From Roseococcus pinisoli (GTDB lineage Bacteria; Pseudomonadota; Alphaproteobacteria; Acetobacterales; Acetobacteraceae): a DNA stretch of 64,000 nucleotides. The stretch is taken from NCBI RefSeq assembly GCF_018413645.1, contig NZ_JAHCDA010000003.1, positions 236,969 through 300,968 on the forward strand. The letters run 5' to 3'. A program made the position numbers and the translations under genes. Under the pieces are notes generated by a model. It was given only the letters and a program-made list of their open reading frames with translations. It ran no database searches and was not told where the DNA came from. Below are positions 62,775 to 64,000 of the stretch, piece after piece; the stretch's first letter is position 1; each line of letters begins with the position of its first letter.

Positions 62775-63464
62775 TCAGTAGCTGCGGATCAGACCGACCA
62801 GCCGGCCCTGCACCTGCACCCGGTCGGGTCCGAAGATGCGGGTCTCATGATTGCGGTTGGCGGGTTCGAGGGCCACGGAATTGCCGCGCCGGCGCAGGCG
62901 CTTCAGGGTGACCTCGTTCTCGTCCACGAGGGCGACCACGATGTCCCCGTTCTCAGCGGAATCGCCGCGCTGGATCACCACCGTGTCGCCGTCGAGGATG
63001 CCGGCCTCGATCATCGAATCGCCTGCCACCTCCAGCGCATAATGCTCGCCGCTGCCCAGCATGCCGACCGGCACGTCCACGCCCTGGCCCTGGTCGCGCA
63101 GCGCCTCGATCGGGCTGCCCGCCGCGATCCGCCCGAAGAGGGGCAGGGTGATGGCGTTCGGCTTGTCCTGCTTCGCAGGGCGGCCGAAATTCCCCTGCAC
63201 GACGTTGGGCGAGGCCTCCTCGTTCATCTCGATGCGGGGAGGGGCGGCGCTGCCGGGGCGGCGGACGACCTCGAGCGCCCGGGCGCGATGCGCGCGGCGC
63301 CGCAGGAAGCCGCGTTCCTCGAGCGCCGTGATGAGCCGATGGATGCCGGATTTCGACTTGAGGTCGAGCGCGGTCTTCATCTCGTCGAAGGAGGGGGAGA
63401 AGCCGGTCTCCTCGAGGTGTCGATCGATGAACATGAGCAACTCATGCTGTTTCCGCGTCAGCAT
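62775..63464 (-). CDS. lexA: SOS-response repressor LexA
   Basis: The repressor of DNA-damage genes, cleaved when RecA is activated. N-terminal winged HTH ([44 protein letters not shown]), self-cleavage site RIAAGSP (Ala115-Gly116), catalytic dyad Ser150 ([10 protein letters not shown]) and Lys188 (EVTLKRLRR). ATG 63464 gives 230 residues; the longer frame to 63530 has no ribosome binding site. An SOS box lies 77 bases upstream. Confidence 0.97.
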   Translation of the reverse strand: MLTRKQHELLMFIDRHLEETGFSPSFDEMKTALDLKSKSGIHRLITALEERGFLRRRAHRARALEVVRRPGSAAPPRIEMNEEASPNVVQGNFGRPAKQDKPNAITLPLFGRIAAGSPIEALRDQGQGVDVPVGMLGSGEHYALEVAGDSMIEAGILDGDTVVIQRGDSAENGDIVVALVDENEVTLKRLRRRGNSVALEPANRNHETRIFGPDRVQVQGRLVGLIRSY

Positions 63465-63540
63465 CGGATCTGAACCTCTCCCAAGACGGGAGGTCTGCCC
63501 TCCCTCGGGCCGGCGTGAACAAACCGGCAACTAGAAATTC

Positions 63541-63555
63541 GTTCTAGGAAAGTTC
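63541..63555. promoter_or_regulatory. LexA (SOS) box upstream of lexA
   Basis: GTTC-TAGGAAA-GTTC is an exact match to the alphaproteobacterial LexA consensus GTTC-N7-GTTC. It overlaps the likely -10 element of lexA, as expected for autorepression. A weaker half-site, GAAC-N7-CAAC, lies at 63517-63531. Confidence 0.9.
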
Positions 63556-63570
63556 CTTAGAATCGGTCAA
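63541..63570 (-). promoter_or_regulatory. Putative lexA promoter
   Basis: On the minus strand TTGACC (63565-63570) is a near-consensus -35 box, and TAGAAC (63541-63546) a weak -10 box, 18 bases apart. The SOS box covers the -10 region. The assignment is by eye and approximate. Confidence 0.5.
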
Positions 63571-63658
63571 TGAAAAAATGACGCTGTCACAATGTTTTGT
63601 CATGCATGACGGCGGATGTTCCTGGAGAAGACCCCTGAGCGAGCTGAAAGAGAACGAC

Positions 63659-64000
63659 GTGAAGGGCACGCTGCTCGTGGTCGGGTGGGGCTTCAGCGGC
63701 AGCGCCATCGCCGCGCGGGCTGCGCGGTCGGGGTTTCGGGTGGTCGCGACGACGCGCTCCCCTCGCAGCGCCTCTGCGCCCAACGGCGTGGAATTGTGCG
63801 ATTTCGCCGATCCCGCGCCCTATTCCAGGGCGACGCATCTCATCGCCACCGCCCCGCCGGGCCCGGAGGGCGATCCGGTTTGGGCCCTGCATGGCGAGGC
63901 GCTGAAGGCCGCGCCGCTGCGGTGGGCCGGTTATCTCTCGACCACGGGCGTCTATGGGGATCGGCAGGGCGCCTGGGTGGATGAACACACCGCACCGGCG
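63659..64000 (+). CDS. NAD(P)-binding SDR/epimerase-like protein (3' end outside window)
   Basis: An open frame to the right edge, starting at GTG 63659. TLLVVGWGFSGSAIAARAARSGFRVVATTRSP is a Rossmann nucleotide-binding start, and AGYLSTTGVYGDRQGAWVDE carries the YGD-type epimerase motif seen in YeeZ-like extended SDRs. The first 114 codons are present. The ribosome binding site is weak (AGAG), so an earlier non-ATG start is possible. It is divergent from lexA with the SOS box between them, so it may be damage-inducible. Confidence 0.8.
   Translation, partial: MKGTLLVVGWGFSGSAIAARAARSGFRVVATTRSPRSASAPNGVELCDFADPAPYSRATHLIATAPPGPEGDPVWALHGEALKAAPLRWAGYLSTTGVYGDRQGAWVDEHTAPA

Noticed and set aside
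1-64000. CRISPR arrays, insertion sequences and prophage genes
   Set aside because: No spaced direct-repeat array, transposase motif or phage structural gene was seen on either strand.

Overview
The window is high-GC bacterial chromosome, almost certainly from an alphaproteobacterium of the Acetobacteraceae (Roseomonas-like). Supporting signs are an alphaproteobacterial LexA box (GTTC-N7-GTTC) upstream of lexA, an EipB/DUF1849 envelope protein, an NDUFS4-type complex I subunit, the rpsB-to-lpxI envelope supercluster in alphaproteobacterial order, and several stand-alone Bug/TctC-type binding proteins. The assignment rests on gene content and order read by eye, not on a database search.

Layout. 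1-9 kb: the 5' part of a thioester alpha-2-macroglobulin gene, divergent from a two-gene RND efflux operon. 9-16 kb: MFS exporter, PhnW aminotransferase, 1-Cys peroxiredoxin, then a sulfite-assimilation pair (siroheme synthase cobA with a small membrane protein, divergent from the sulfite reductase hemoprotein) and OmpW. 16-30 kb: an accessory-metabolism stretch with Bug binding proteins, formate-THF ligase, an amidase, EipB, a TRAP transporter operon with an NDP-forming acyl-CoA ligase, two SDRs and a 2-hydroxyacid dehydrogenase. 30-33.7 kb: pantothenate kinase, a toxin-tail-like small ORF, a gamma-glutamyltransferase-like protein and PhnN.

33.8-47.7 kb is the housekeeping core: rpsB, tsf, pyrH, frr, uppS, cdsA, dxr, rseP, bamA, ompH, lpxD, fabZ, lpxA, lpxI, then gloA. 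It couples translation factors, isoprenoid and phospholipid precursors, outer-membrane protein assembly and lipid A synthesis in one mostly overlapping transcription unit.

47.7-64 kb is mixed: a Bug protein, an isopropylmalate-dehydrogenase-like enzyme, an OpgC acyltransferase between two secreted SGNH proteins (one intact, one without its catalytic residues), an NDUFS4-like subunit, tRNA-Arg(UCU), an RpiR-controlled aminotransferase/binding-protein operon with a clear inverted-repeat operator, an isolated lower-GC methyltransferase, DUF4260, a second amidase, a permuted papain-like protein, DUF169, N-formylglutamate amidohydrolase, lexA with its SOS box, and a partial NAD-binding protein at the right edge.

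The most interesting leads are the OpgC/SGNH/pseudo-SGNH locus (49.8-52.5 kb), the orphan toxin-tail-like ORF immediately downstream and in frame with the GGT-like gene (30.9 kb), the permuted papain-like protein (60 kb), the small membrane protein coupled to cobA (12.4 kb) and the RpiR operator (55.5 kb). No CRISPR array, prophage or insertion sequence was seen.
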